Assembly: GCA_002380675.1 (NCBI GenBank)
Contig: DFWB01000303.1
Location: forward strand, 1-6,953
Direction: 5' to 3'
Length of the DNA: 6,953 nt
Origin: Akkermansiaceae bacterium UBA4145
Lineage (GTDB): Bacteria > Verrucomicrobiota > Verrucomicrobiia > Verrucomicrobiales > Akkermansiaceae
Numbering within the stretch: position 1 is the first letter of the stretch; each line of letters opens with the position of its first letter. The notes below the pieces were generated by a model, which made no database searches, was not told the DNA's origin, and saw only the letters and a list, made by a program, of their open reading frames with translations. Positions 1 to 6,372 of this stretch are shown here, piece after piece. A program made the position numbers and the translations under genes.

Positions 1-657
1 AAGGAACGGCGTGAAGAAGGTGGAGAGGAGATCGCGGTGGATACGATGGTTTATCGCACTAGTGAAGTGGAGCGTATCGCGCGTGTGGCTTTCGAGGCAG
101 CAATGGTAAGAGATAGGCGAGTCTGTTCAGTGGATAAGGCCAACGTGCTCCAGAATTCCATGTTGTGGCGGGAGACCGTCATCCGGGTGGCAAAGGACTA
201 CCCGGAGGTCCAGCTCTCGCATCTCTATGTGGACAATGCTGCCATGCAATTGATTCGGTATGCTCCCGACTACGATGTCATAGTGACAGGCAATCTCTTT
301 GGTGATATCCTCTCTGATGAGATGGCGATGATTTCGGGTTCACTTGGCATGTTGCCAAGTGCAAGCCTTGGTTCTCCAGATGCCGATGGATTAAATTTTG
401 GACTCTATGAGCCGAGCGGTGGCTCGGCGCCTGACATTGCAGGTCAGGGGATCGCCAATCCGATCGCACAGATACTCTCTCTGGCAATGCTGCTTCGCTA
501 TTCGTTGGGAGAGCGCGCAGCAGCCGATACAGTGGATAAGGCGGTGGAAGAGGCTATCGCTGCGGGCTATCGGACTGGAGACATCTACCGTGGGTCCGAG
601 AAAGAAAAGTTGGTTAATACCAGCGAGATGGGCAACGCCATCGTAGAGCGGCTTTAG
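1..657 (+). CDS. leuB: 3-isopropylmalate dehydrogenase, C-terminal part (5' end outside window)
   Basis: LeuB oxidises and decarboxylates 3-isopropylmalate with NAD+ in cytoplasmic leucine biosynthesis. The frame is open from base 1 and 218 codons are present; about 145 N-terminal residues should lie to the left, compared with a usual length near 360. The GTG at 37 is an internal valine codon, because the family-typical acidic stretch KERREEGGEEIA precedes it in frame. Visible hallmarks are the catalytic lysine in SVDKANVLQ (codon 136-138), the first metal aspartate in YVDNAAMQ (codon 232-234), and the dehydrogenase signature NLFGDILSDEMAMISGS with the other acidic metal ligands (Asp codons 304-306 and 316-318). 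GLYEPSGGSAPDIAG is the cofactor-binding loop. The end, after TGDIYRG, is of normal length. The family also includes isocitrate and tartrate dehydrogenases, but the close match to LeuB in these blocks makes leuB the clear choice. Confidence 0.97.
   Translation, partial: KERREEGGEEIAVDTMVYRTSEVERIARVAFEAAMVRDRRVCSVDKANVLQNSMLWRETVIRVAKDYPEVQLSHLYVDNAAMQLIRYAPDYDVIVTGNLFGDILSDEMAMISGSLGMLPSASLGSPDADGLNFGLYEPSGGSAPDIAGQGIANPIAQILSLAMLLRYSLGERAAADTVDKAVEEAIAAGYRTGDIYRGSEKEKLVNTSEMGNAIVERL
341..361. repeat. Perfect 9-bp inverted repeat inside leuB
   Basis: CACTTGGCA (341-349) and TGCCAAGTG (353-361) are exact reverse complements separated by TGT. The sequence encodes the conserved SLGMLPSA stretch of LeuB. 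It could form a tight mRNA or cruciform hairpin, but no T-run follows and it lies inside an intact gene, so a terminator role is unlikely. It may simply reflect codon choice. Confidence 0.5.
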
Positions 658-919
658 ATTCCGGATGCGTTTCCCGCCTCGATCTAGTTGAGCGCAAGGC
701 ACGAGAGGTTCCTAAGCTCTCGGGGCTCAATGAGTGCCTTGTCGCTGCCAGTGAGGGACTGGGCCGTGCGCCCGACAGGCTTGCTGGTCGGCGGGCGTAT
801 TAATTGGCGTATGAGGACTTTAGTTAAGAAATATAAACTATCTACTAGCCAATAATAATCTATTTGGGTATCTTACCCATAGGTCCCCTGCCTTTTTTAC
901 CTTCACCCGAGAATATGCC
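658..919. other. Intergenic region with stem-loops and an AT-rich promoter-like section
   Basis: No gene is supported between leuB and the next start. The first half holds two imperfect stem-loops (691-746 and 768-798). From about 799 to 865 the composition becomes AT-rich (TTAGTTAAG, AATATAAACTA, AATAATAATC), which suits a promoter for the following genes. However, I find no -35/-10 pair with normal spacing, so no specific promoter is called. A small perfect hairpin, TGGGTA (865-870) with TACCCA (874-879), follows, then a run of six T at 893-898. The T-run is 13 bases past the stem, too far for a standard intrinsic terminator. Confidence 0.5.
691..746 (+). repeat. Compound stem-loop downstream of leuB
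   Basis: AGCGCAAGGCAC (691-702) pairs with GTGCCTTGTCGCT (734-746) with one bulged base. Inside it GAGAG (703-707) pairs with CTCTC (717-721), giving a two-stage stem starting 33 bases after the leuB stop. A second, weaker stem at 768-776/787-798 (core CCGAC/GTCGG) lies just beyond. Neither is followed by a T-tract. They could mark the 3' end of the leuB transcript, by protecting it or by factor-assisted termination, or be a remnant repeat. The pairing is seen; the role is inferred. Confidence 0.4.
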
Positions 920-1543
920 ATGGCCGCTGGAACTGAACATACCCAACACCTCCGTCTGAGGGAAACTCAGATGAGCCTGAGAGATGAACTCCATACATCG
1001 CCCCCGGGCGAGGATTTTGAGGGGCAGCTACGAGAGGCCCAGCAGCAGCTGGAAGTCCTGCAACAGCAGAGAGAGCAACTCGAGCAGCAGAAGTGCGAGA
1101 TGGATGAGCTGCATCGCCGAAAGGAAGAATTTCTCAGTGGTCAGATTGAAATCACAGAGCGTCTTTCAACTTCTCTAACCTCCATCGACAGAGAGCTTTT
1201 TGAGCTGCGTCAGGAGCTTGAGGATCTTGAGCAGACCCGGCAATCATTTGCTGCACATCTCACCAGGATTGAAAAAGTGGAGCCAGAGGGTTGGCAGCGT
1301 GAGGCTTTTAATGGAGAGCTAACCCGTGCGCTGTCCATGCTCGACCAGGCGGAAGAAGAATTTGATAGTGCCGTTGCTCACTTCTCTGGAGGGCGGGTCG
1401 GAGGTGTTTTTGGATCTCTTTCTTCAGGACATAAGCCACGTGTGGGTGACTGCTTTGGGGCGAGTTTGAAGGCAGGATTTGCCTACAATCTTCCTCTTCT
1501 ACTTCTGGGTGCCCTTGCCCTTATCATCATGCTCTACAAATAG
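920..1543 (+). CDS. Unrecognised tail-anchored coiled-coil protein
   Basis: I do not recognise this 207-residue protein. Residues about 32-118 are rich in Gln, Glu, Leu and Arg with heptad-like spacing (QLREAQQQLEVLQQQ, ELRQELEDLEQ) and should form a long coiled coil. Residues 124-155 look like a further amphipathic helix. A Gly/Ser-rich linker (156-171) leads to one hydrophobic segment at 187-206 ending one lysine before the stop. This predicts a tail-anchored inner-membrane protein with its coiled coil in the cytoplasm; no signal peptide is seen. Start choice is open. ATG 920 has only a weak GAGAA upstream, whereas in-frame ATG 971 (Met18) has GAGGGA at 958-963 with good spacing, although that site lies partly in a 6-bp hairpin (955-960/966-971). 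The next gene begins immediately after the stop, so the two products probably work together. Scaffold or envelope-organising roles are guesses. Confidence 0.8.
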   Translation: MAAGTEHTQHLRLRETQMSLRDELHTSPPGEDFEGQLREAQQQLEVLQQQREQLEQQKCEMDELHRRKEEFLSGQIEITERLSTSLTSIDRELFELRQELEDLEQTRQSFAAHLTRIEKVEPEGWQREAFNGELTRALSMLDQAEEEFDSAVAHFSGGRVGGVFGSLSSGHKPRVGDCFGASLKAGFAYNLPLLLLGALALIIMLYK

Positions 1544-1873
1544 ATGGGCTTTTTTCGCAACAAACCAAAGGACGGGGGCTCTTTTAGCGCCAGAGAGGAA
1601 AAGCTTTTGGCCCGGATTAGTGAACTGGAGGAGTTTATTGAGCAGGCTCCAGAGCGCATACGGATCAAGATGGAGAAGGAGATATCAACAATGCCGCCTC
1701 CAGATGATCTCGACGACCGAAGGCGGGAGCATAAATTCTACTCCCGATTAAGTCGTGGTGAGATTCGCAACGAGCACCGCTACCAGACTCGGAGCGCTTT
1801 TGTGTTTCTCCTCCTCGTTATGGGTATCCTCGCCCTTACGGTTTGGATCTATACCGTGCTTCAGGCGGTTTAG
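1544..1873 (+). CDS. Unrecognised small protein with C-terminal membrane anchor
   Basis: This 109-residue product is of unknown function. Residues 16-48 form a charged helical stretch (REEKLLARISELEEFIE), long enough for a short coiled coil. A proline/acidic break (MPPPDDLDD, 50-58) follows, then a very basic, aromatic section (RRREHKFYSRLSRGEIRNEHRY, given in parts: 59-67 and 68-80). One hydrophobic segment at about 84-107 closes the protein. The architecture repeats that of the upstream gene: cytoplasmic helical part, tail anchor, no signal peptide. The ATG directly abuts the upstream TAG (TAGATG) and no Shine-Dalgarno sequence is visible before it, so translation probably depends on ribosomes finishing the upstream gene. 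That implies co-expression and perhaps complex formation. The 90-base gap to gatC leaves it unclear whether gatCA share the transcript. Confidence 0.82.
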   Translation: MGFFRNKPKDGGSFSAREEKLLARISELEEFIEQAPERIRIKMEKEISTMPPPDDLDDRRREHKFYSRLSRGEIRNEHRYQTRSAFVFLLLVMGILALTVWIYTVLQAV

Positions 1874-1932
1874 GTGCCCCATTATGCGGGCCTGACTTGG
1901 CGGTCGGAAATGCTTCTGAATATTTACCTTTA

Positions 1933-1956
1933 ATCTCGGGCCTATCTCCCGGAGAT
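1933..1956 (+). promoter_or_regulatory. Hairpin covering the gatC ribosome binding site
   Basis: ATCTCGGG (1933-1940) can pair with CCCGGAGAT (1948-1956) with one bulged G, leaving a 7-base loop. The 3' arm contains GGAG (1951-1954), the evident Shine-Dalgarno site nine bases before the gatC GTG at 1964. An alternative, smaller stem also uses it: ATCTC (1944-1948) with GAGAT (1952-1956). Both would hide the site. Whether this limits gatC translation is inference. It needs a transcript that starts upstream of 1933. A TTTAAT at 1929-1934 resembles a -10 box but has no -35 partner. Confidence 0.4.
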
Positions 1957-1963
1957 TCCAAAC

Positions 1964-2269
1964 GTGAGCGAAAGAGAATCAGGTCCTCCCGAGATTGACG
2001 TTAGGTATACGGCGGATCTGGCCAGGTTAAGTCTTACTGATGAGGAGGTGGCTTGTTTCCAGCAACAGTTCGGAGACATCCTCAGATTAGTGGGCACTTT
2101 GGCGGCTCTGGATGTTAAAGGTGTTGAGCCGACTGCCCACCCGGCTCCCGTACTCGATGTTATGCGGGAAGACGAGGTTGATCCCGGCCTCATAGCAGCA
2201 AAAGTCCTCGAAAATGCGCCCGACAATGCCTTGAGCCAGATCAGAGTGCCCAAGGTCGTTGATGCCTGA
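1964..2269 (+). CDS. gatC: Asp-tRNA(Asn)/Glu-tRNA(Gln) amidotransferase subunit C
   Basis: GatC is the small subunit that wraps and stabilises the GatA-GatB complex, which converts misacylated Glu-tRNA(Gln) and/or Asp-tRNA(Asn) into Gln-tRNA or Asn-tRNA in the cytoplasm. The 101 residues match the usual length of about 95-100. Family features are the N-terminal helix RYTADLARLSLTDEE (14-28), the central VEPTAHPAPV (54-63), MREDEV (67-72), the ENAPD motif (83-87) and the C-terminal VPKVVD (95-100). The start is GTG, supported by GGAG nine bases upstream and by the expected N-terminal length. gatA follows after nine bases, the standard pairing of these genes. The stretch between ENAPD and VPKVV reads NALSQIR, and both flanking motifs are intact. 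Confidence 0.95.
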   Translation: MSERESGPPEIDVRYTADLARLSLTDEEVACFQQQFGDILRLVGTLAALDVKGVEPTAHPAPVLDVMREDEVDPGLIAAKVLENAPDNALSQIRVPKVVDA

Positions 2270-2278
2270 AATCCCCTT

Positions 2279-3715
2279 GTGAACCTTGCCAGCTACAGTA
2301 TCGCAACCTTGCGAAGAATGCTTCTCGATGGGGAGACGACCTCACGGGAAATTATAGAATCGGTAGCTACCGCAATGTCCGCTCATGACGATACGATTGG
2401 CGGATACCTCAGCTCAGATTTCGAACGGGCTGTCATAGAGGCTGAAGCCGCCGATCTCTCCCTGCCACTGGGAGGAATACCTATCGCATTAAAGGACAAT
2501 ATCAACGCCTTGGAGCACCCCTGTAGTTGTGCTTCTCGTTTTCTCGAAAGCGGTTATCTTGCGCCTTACGATGCCACCGTGTCCGCCATGCTGAAGGAGG
2601 CTGGGGCTGTGCTATATGGTCGGACCAACCTTGATGAGTTCGCGATGGGCTCATCGACTGAGAATTCTGCATTGAAGCAAACCCGAAACCCTCACGACAC
2701 AAGCCGAATTCCCGGCGGATCATCGGGTGGTTCAGCAGCAGTGGTGGCCGCGGATATGGCTGTGGCAGCACTTGGTTCTGATACAGGTGGTTCGATTCGT
2801 CAGCCCGCGAGTCATTGCGGGGTTGTTGGACTCAAGCCCTCATACGGTCGCGTCTCTCGCTACGGCCTGGTCGCCTTTGCTTCCTCATTAGATCAGATCG
2901 GACCCATCACAAAGACGGTGGAAGACGCAGCGCTGTTGCTTCAGGCCATTGCCGGTAACGACCCCAAAGATTCGACCTGTCTCCCTGCTGAAGTTCCTGA
3001 CTACGCTAGTGCTCTTGATGAGGGAATTGCAGGGATGCGCATTGGACTACCCCGCGAATTCTTTGCGGATGAAGCTCTTGATTCTGGCGTGCGCTCCAGA
3101 GTAGAGGAGGCACTCGCCCTGCTCGAAGGGCAAGGCGCTGAATTGGTAGAGATCTCACTCCCTTCTACCGCTTATGCAGTGGCGGTTTATTATATTCTTG
3201 CTCCCGCGGAGGCGTCCTCGAATCTCAGTCGCTATGACGGTGTCAGATACGGCAAGCGTATTGATACCGGGGACGGGATTATCCCTATGTACCGGAATAG
3301 CCGCGCGGAGGGTTTTGGGCCGGAAGTAAAGCGCCGTATTATACTTGGTACCTATGTGCTTAGTTCTGGTTATAGCGGCAAGTATTACCTCAAGGCCCAG
3401 AAGGCACGGACATTGATCCAAGGGGAATACAAGGAGGCCTTCAAGAATGTTGATGTGATTATGGGTCCTGTGAGCCCCACCCCCGCCAGAAAGATTGGGG
3501 AACACTCCGAATCTCCTCTGGAGGACTATCTCGCAGATGTGTATACCATCAGTGCCAACCTCGCAGGAATTTGCGGAATCAGTGTCCCGTGTGGCACGGT
3601 TGAGCGTGAGGGTAGTCAGCTTCCGGTCGGACTGCAAATTCTTGGGCCACATCTCGCTGAATCACGAATTTTGCGGGCTGGTCGGGCTTGGGAGCAGCTA
3701 CGGGATGCAGGGTAA
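2279..3715 (+). CDS. gatA: Asp-tRNA(Asn)/Glu-tRNA(Gln) amidotransferase subunit A
   Basis: GatA is the glutaminase subunit. It hydrolyses glutamine and passes ammonia to GatB, which amidates the tRNA-bound Glu or Asp. At 478 residues it is full length (family about 485). The amidase-signature catalytic triad is complete: Lys72 in IALKDNI, the cis-serine Ser148 in GGSSGGS, and nucleophile Ser172 in DTGGSIRQPA. The Ser-Ser spacing of 24 matches characterised amidases. GVVGLKPSYGRVSRYGL and ASSLDQIGP, just after the nucleophile, are typical of GatA rather than general amidases. The GTG start gives the normal N-terminus (SIATLRRMLLDGE) nine bases after gatC. No Shine-Dalgarno site is visible, so coupling to gatC is likely. 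gatB, often the third gene, is not present: a convergent gene starts its 3' end 27 bases on. Confidence 0.97.
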   Translation: MNLASYSIATLRRMLLDGETTSREIIESVATAMSAHDDTIGGYLSSDFERAVIEAEAADLSLPLGGIPIALKDNINALEHPCSCASRFLESGYLAPYDATVSAMLKEAGAVLYGRTNLDEFAMGSSTENSALKQTRNPHDTSRIPGGSSGGSAAVVAADMAVAALGSDTGGSIRQPASHCGVVGLKPSYGRVSRYGLVAFASSLDQIGPITKTVEDAALLLQAIAGNDPKDSTCLPAEVPDYASALDEGIAGMRIGLPREFFADEALDSGVRSRVEEALALLEGQGAELVEISLPSTAYAVAVYYILAPAEASSNLSRYDGVRYGKRIDTGDGIIPMYRNSRAEGFGPEVKRRIILGTYVLSSGYSGKYYLKAQKARTLIQGEYKEAFKNVDVIMGPVSPTPARKIGEHSESPLEDYLADVYTISANLAGICGISVPCGTVEREGSQLPVGLQILGPHLAESRILRAGRAWEQLRDAG

Positions 3716-3742
3716 GGTCCCCTCCTCCTCGCGGATTCAGCT

Positions 3743-4363
3743 TCATGCAGGATCATCGTCTCCGAGTGCGGCAATGGCGGACATCAGTTGATCTGCGATT
3801 CGCTGGTAGGCCTCCCGGGACTTTTCCTTGAGATCGGCGGGATCAAACACCACTGGATCACCAATCCGAACCTGGATCTTTTGAGGTCGAAACCTGCCAC
3901 CCTTCGGAAAGGCCTCATAGGCCCCGAGGATTCGAATCGGCTGCACGGGAACCCCGCTTTTGGCAACCATCATTCCGATTCCTGCCTTGGCGCTTGTGAG
4001 TTCGCCGTTTTCACTCCGCGTGCCCTCCGGGAACATAAGGACTCGTTCACCATGCTTGAGCTTTTTGAGAAGCGATTTCATGCTCTGGAGATCCGCATGA
4101 TCCCGGTCGATCGGGAAGGCATTTAACCTCGGGTAGAGCCAAGCACCAAACTTTCGGAATAGCGTCTTCCGTGCCAGAAAAGCAACCGGCGTCTCATAGG
4201 CTGAAGCCACAATTGGTGGGTCAAGGTAGCTGGTGTGGTTTGCCGCAATGATGGCGCCGCCCTGATGGATGCGCTTATCGGACCCAATCACCTCAATCCC
4301 GCCCCCAGTTGCTGAAAAAGTTGATCGCGCGAACGCCCTCGCTATCCAGTAGAGAGTTTTCAT
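3743..4363 (-). CDS. plsC: 1-acyl-sn-glycerol-3-phosphate acyltransferase family protein
   Basis: This is an LPLAT/PlsC-family enzyme, most simply the one that acylates lysophosphatidic acid at sn-2 to make phosphatidic acid at the inner face of the membrane. Conserved blocks appear in order: catalytic NHTSYLD (His43 and Asp48, the HX4D motif), block II around LNAFPIDR (80-87), the phosphate-binding FPEGTRS (111-117), and VPVQPI (138-143). At 206 residues it is shorter than the E. coli enzyme (about 245). It has only a weakly hydrophobic N-terminus, so it is probably monotopic and not membrane-spanning. The ATG overlaps the cmk stop by four bases (ATGA) and an AGGA abuts it directly, too close to act normally, so translational coupling is likely. 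It is last in the operon. Acyl donor and exact substrate cannot be read from sequence; other lysolipid acyltransferases share these motifs. Confidence 0.92.
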   Translation of the reverse strand: MKTLYWIARAFARSTFSATGGGIEVIGSDKRIHQGGAIIAANHTSYLDPPIVASAYETPVAFLARKTLFRKFGAWLYPRLNAFPIDRDHADLQSMKSLLKKLKHGERVLMFPEGTRSENGELTSAKAGIGMMVAKSGVPVQPIRILGAYEAFPKGGRFRPQKIQVRIGDPVVFDPADLKEKSREAYQRIADQLMSAIAALGDDDPA

Positions 4364-5043
4364 TCCTGCTTGGTTTGGGAGTTCCGGGTAAACCAGCCGA
4401 GCTCTCGTAGATTGCCGAGCGAGTGCTCTACGACCTCGTTAATGGTCATCTGGGAACTATCAATGAGCACGGCCCCATCGGGTACAACCAGAGGGGCTGT
4501 TTTTCTAGTTCGGTCGAGCCGGTCGCGTTCACTAACCGCATCACTGAGCCCTTCATCGGCCCGTCGTTTGTTACGGACCGCCTCTGAAGCTTCGATGTAA
4601 ATCTTGTAGGGAGTCTCAGGAAAAACGACTGACCCGATGTCCCGCCCTTCCATTACGAGGTCACTTTGGTTCAGCAGACTGCGTTGAAGGCCAACCAATT
4701 TTCGTCTGACCTCGGGAATCGCTGATACTGCGGAAACCGATGCGTTCACTGTCTCCGACCGGAGAGCCTCCCCAGGATGGACTCCGCCAATCAGAATACG
4801 AGAGGCTCCGTCTTCCACGATGCAGGCTAGTTCCAACTCTTTCAGAATCCCCAAAACCTCATCGGCGCTGGATGGGTTCGCTCCCCGCTGAAGAACAGAG
4901 AGTGTCACCGCTCGATACATCTCTCCGGAATTCACCATTGTGAGCCCGAGAGTCCGGGCAAGGATCTTGGCAACGGTGCTTTTGCCTGATGCGGCAGGGC
5001 CATCGATTGCGATTGCGTCGAACCGTGTGTGTTGTCTCTGCAT
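4360..5043 (-). CDS. cmk: (d)CMP kinase
   Basis: CMP kinase phosphorylates CMP and dCMP with ATP in pyrimidine nucleotide recycling. The 227 residues match the usual 220-230. The P-loop is GPAASGKST (15-23, Lys21). The CMP-binding segment reads NSGEMYRA (38-45), keeping Ser39, Tyr43 and Arg44, but with Asn38 where Asp is usual. GRDIGSVVFPE (133-143) and the lid motif ERDRLDRTR (172-180) followed by TAPL are typical. The stretch between KRR (159-161) and ERD is about ten residues, shorter than in E. coli-like enzymes, so the lid region is compact. It begins six bases after the aroA stop. No good Shine-Dalgarno site is visible, and a small stem (TCTGC/GCAGA, 5053-5069) precedes the start, pointing to translation carried over from aroA. 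The ATG gives the eight-residue N-terminal lead expected before the first strand. Confidence 0.96.
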   Translation of the reverse strand: MQRQHTRFDAIAIDGPAASGKSTVAKILARTLGLTMVNSGEMYRAVTLSVLQRGANPSSADEVLGILKELELACIVEDGASRILIGGVHPGEALRSETVNASVSAVSAIPEVRRKLVGLQRSLLNQSDLVMEGRDIGSVVFPETPYKIYIEASEAVRNKRRADEGLSDAVSERDRLDRTRKTAPLVVPDGAVLIDSSQMTINEVVEHSLGNLRELGWFTRNSQTKQE

Positions 5044-5049
5044 AGCGTA

Positions 5050-6372
5050 TTATCTGCTGCTGCCGCAGACCTTGCTGAAGTCGTCCTCGAACCCCGGATA
5101 AGAAGTCGCGATGCATTCAGTATTCCTGATGCTGGTTTCCCCGGCAGCAAAGAGCCCCGCGACACTGAAAGCCATTGCGATCCGGTGATCCCCGAAGCAA
5201 TCCAAGTTCGCGCCGCGAAGCTTTGCTCCTCCCTTGATTGTCATTCCATCGTCATGCTCTGTGACATTTGCACCCATTGCTTGAAGATTGTCTACGACGG
5301 TGCGAATTCGGTCACTTTCCTTGACCCGCAATTCCGCGGCATCCCTGATGTGCATGGTGCCCTGTGCAAGGGCGCCTGCTACAGCAAGGATCGGAATTTC
5401 ATCGATGAGATTGGGTATTTCACTTCCCGAGATTTCAGTCCCTCGAAGCTCACTTGCATGAGCCACAAGATCGCCAGCCGGCTCTCCATTTCCCTCGGTC
5501 GTAACGGACTGATCGATCTGCGCACCCATCCTGAGAAGAACCTTCAGCACGGCCGTCCTCGTCGGGTTCAGTCCCACACCCCTGAGTGTCAGGCTCGAGT
5601 TTTTGTTGGCGGCCGCCGCGACCAGCCAGAAGGCCGCGCTGGAAATATCGCCGGGGATATCCAAGTTACACGCTTCAGGCGTCTGACCACCTTCGATACT
5701 GATCCCGTTCTCCTCGTAACCAAGTTGGATGCCGAAGTCAGTAAGCATCCGCTCCGTATGATCTCTCGTGATGGCGGGTTGTTCCACCGAGGTCGTTCCA
5801 TGCGCAAACAGCCCGGCAAGGAGAACGGCACTTTTCACCTGTGCACTAGCTACTGGCATTACATAGCGGATAGGGGCCAGCGCCCGGCCTTGAAAAATCA
5901 GTGGTGCACACCCCTCTTTGTCTCCAGTTGCCTTGAGATGGGCGCCCATGCCTTCAAGGGGCTTGATTATTCTGCCCATCGGCCGAGAGCAAAGGGAGGC
6001 GTCGCCTGTGAGAGTGCTTTCAAAATTCTGACCTGCCAGAATGCCGGCGAGCAGTCGCATGCCTGTTCCGGAATTCCCGCAGTCGATGACCGTGGACGGA
6101 CTGGAAAGGCTCATCGAGGTGCCATGTATAATGATCTCAGTTGGGCCATATTGATTAGTGTCGATGTAGTCACATGTTACACCAAGGCTCTTCATTGCCC
6201 TCAGAGTGTTGAGGCAATCTTCGCTCGGAAGGTAATTGCGAACTCGGCAGGGACCATTCGCGAGACCTGCGATGATAGCGGCCCGGTGCGAGATACTCTT
6301 GTCGCCGGGCACCGTAAGTTCTGTGAAAAAACCTCCGGCAGGATGAATTGTTAGTGAATGAGACGAATTCAT
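5050..6372 (-). CDS. aroA: 3-phosphoshikimate 1-carboxyvinyltransferase (EPSP synthase), class II type
   Basis: AroA transfers the enolpyruvyl group of PEP to shikimate-3-phosphate, the sixth shikimate-pathway step, in the cytoplasm. The 440 residues are full length. Seen motifs are GDKSISHR (23-30), GNSGTGMR (99-106), SRPM (129-132), the catalytic Asp324-Glu325 in LIDEIP, KESDR (351-355) and GDHRIAM (394-400). The four motifs used to define class II enzymes are all present: GDKS, SAQVK (176-180), RDHTE (203-207) and NPTR (269-272). The C-terminal IATSYPGF also resembles the class II Agrobacterium CP4 enzyme more than the E. coli one. Position 102 is glycine, unlike the alanine found there in CP4. 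The ATG overlaps the tyrA stop by one base (TAATG), and chorismate made downstream of this step feeds TyrA's pathway. Confidence 0.97.
   Translation of the reverse strand: MNSSHSLTIHPAGGFFTELTVPGDKSISHRAAIIAGLANGPCRVRNYLPSEDCLNTLRAMKSLGVTCDYIDTNQYGPTEIIIHGTSMSLSSPSTVIDCGNSGTGMRLLAGILAGQNFESTLTGDASLCSRPMGRIIKPLEGMGAHLKATGDKEGCAPLIFQGRALAPIRYVMPVASAQVKSAVLLAGLFAHGTTSVEQPAITRDHTERMLTDFGIQLGYEENGISIEGGQTPEACNLDIPGDISSAAFWLVAAAANKNSSLTLRGVGLNPTRTAVLKVLLRMGAQIDQSVTTEGNGEPAGDLVAHASELRGTEISGSEIPNLIDEIPILAVAGALAQGTMHIRDAAELRVKESDRIRTVVDNLQAMGANVTEHDDGMTIKGGAKLRGANLDCFGDHRIAMAFSVAGLFAAGETSIRNTECIATSYPGFEDDFSKVCGSSR

Noticed and set aside
37..39. GTG at 37 as the start of leuB.
   Set aside because: The frame is open to base 1 and the residues before it match the LeuB family, so the gene simply runs off the window.
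865..898. Intrinsic terminator formed by the TGGGTA/TACCCA hairpin and the T6 run.
   Set aside because: The T-run starts 13 bases after a short 6-bp stem, and it lies just upstream of a gene start on the same strand.
1026..1100. CAG/GAG-rich stretch as a simple-sequence repeat.
   Set aside because: It is the coding for the Gln/Glu-rich coiled coil; no regular repeat unit is maintained.
1876..1891. Terminator after the second unknown gene (GCCC/GGGC).
   Set aside because: Only four base pairs with an eight-base loop and no T-run.
1897..1926. Promoter TTGGCG-18-TATTTA upstream of gatC.
   Set aside because: Only partial matches to a sigma-70 consensus, which may not even apply to this organism.
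3155..3652. A 165-codon open frame on the minus strand inside gatA.
   Set aside because: It lies wholly within intact gatA, has no recognisable motif and no upstream context of its own.
5029..6354. A 441-codon open frame on the plus strand lying antisense to almost all of aroA.
   Set aside because: Its codons are in register with aroA codons on the other strand, so it stays open simply because aroA avoids TTA, CTA and TCA. Its translation has no recognisable family character, whereas aroA has every expected motif.
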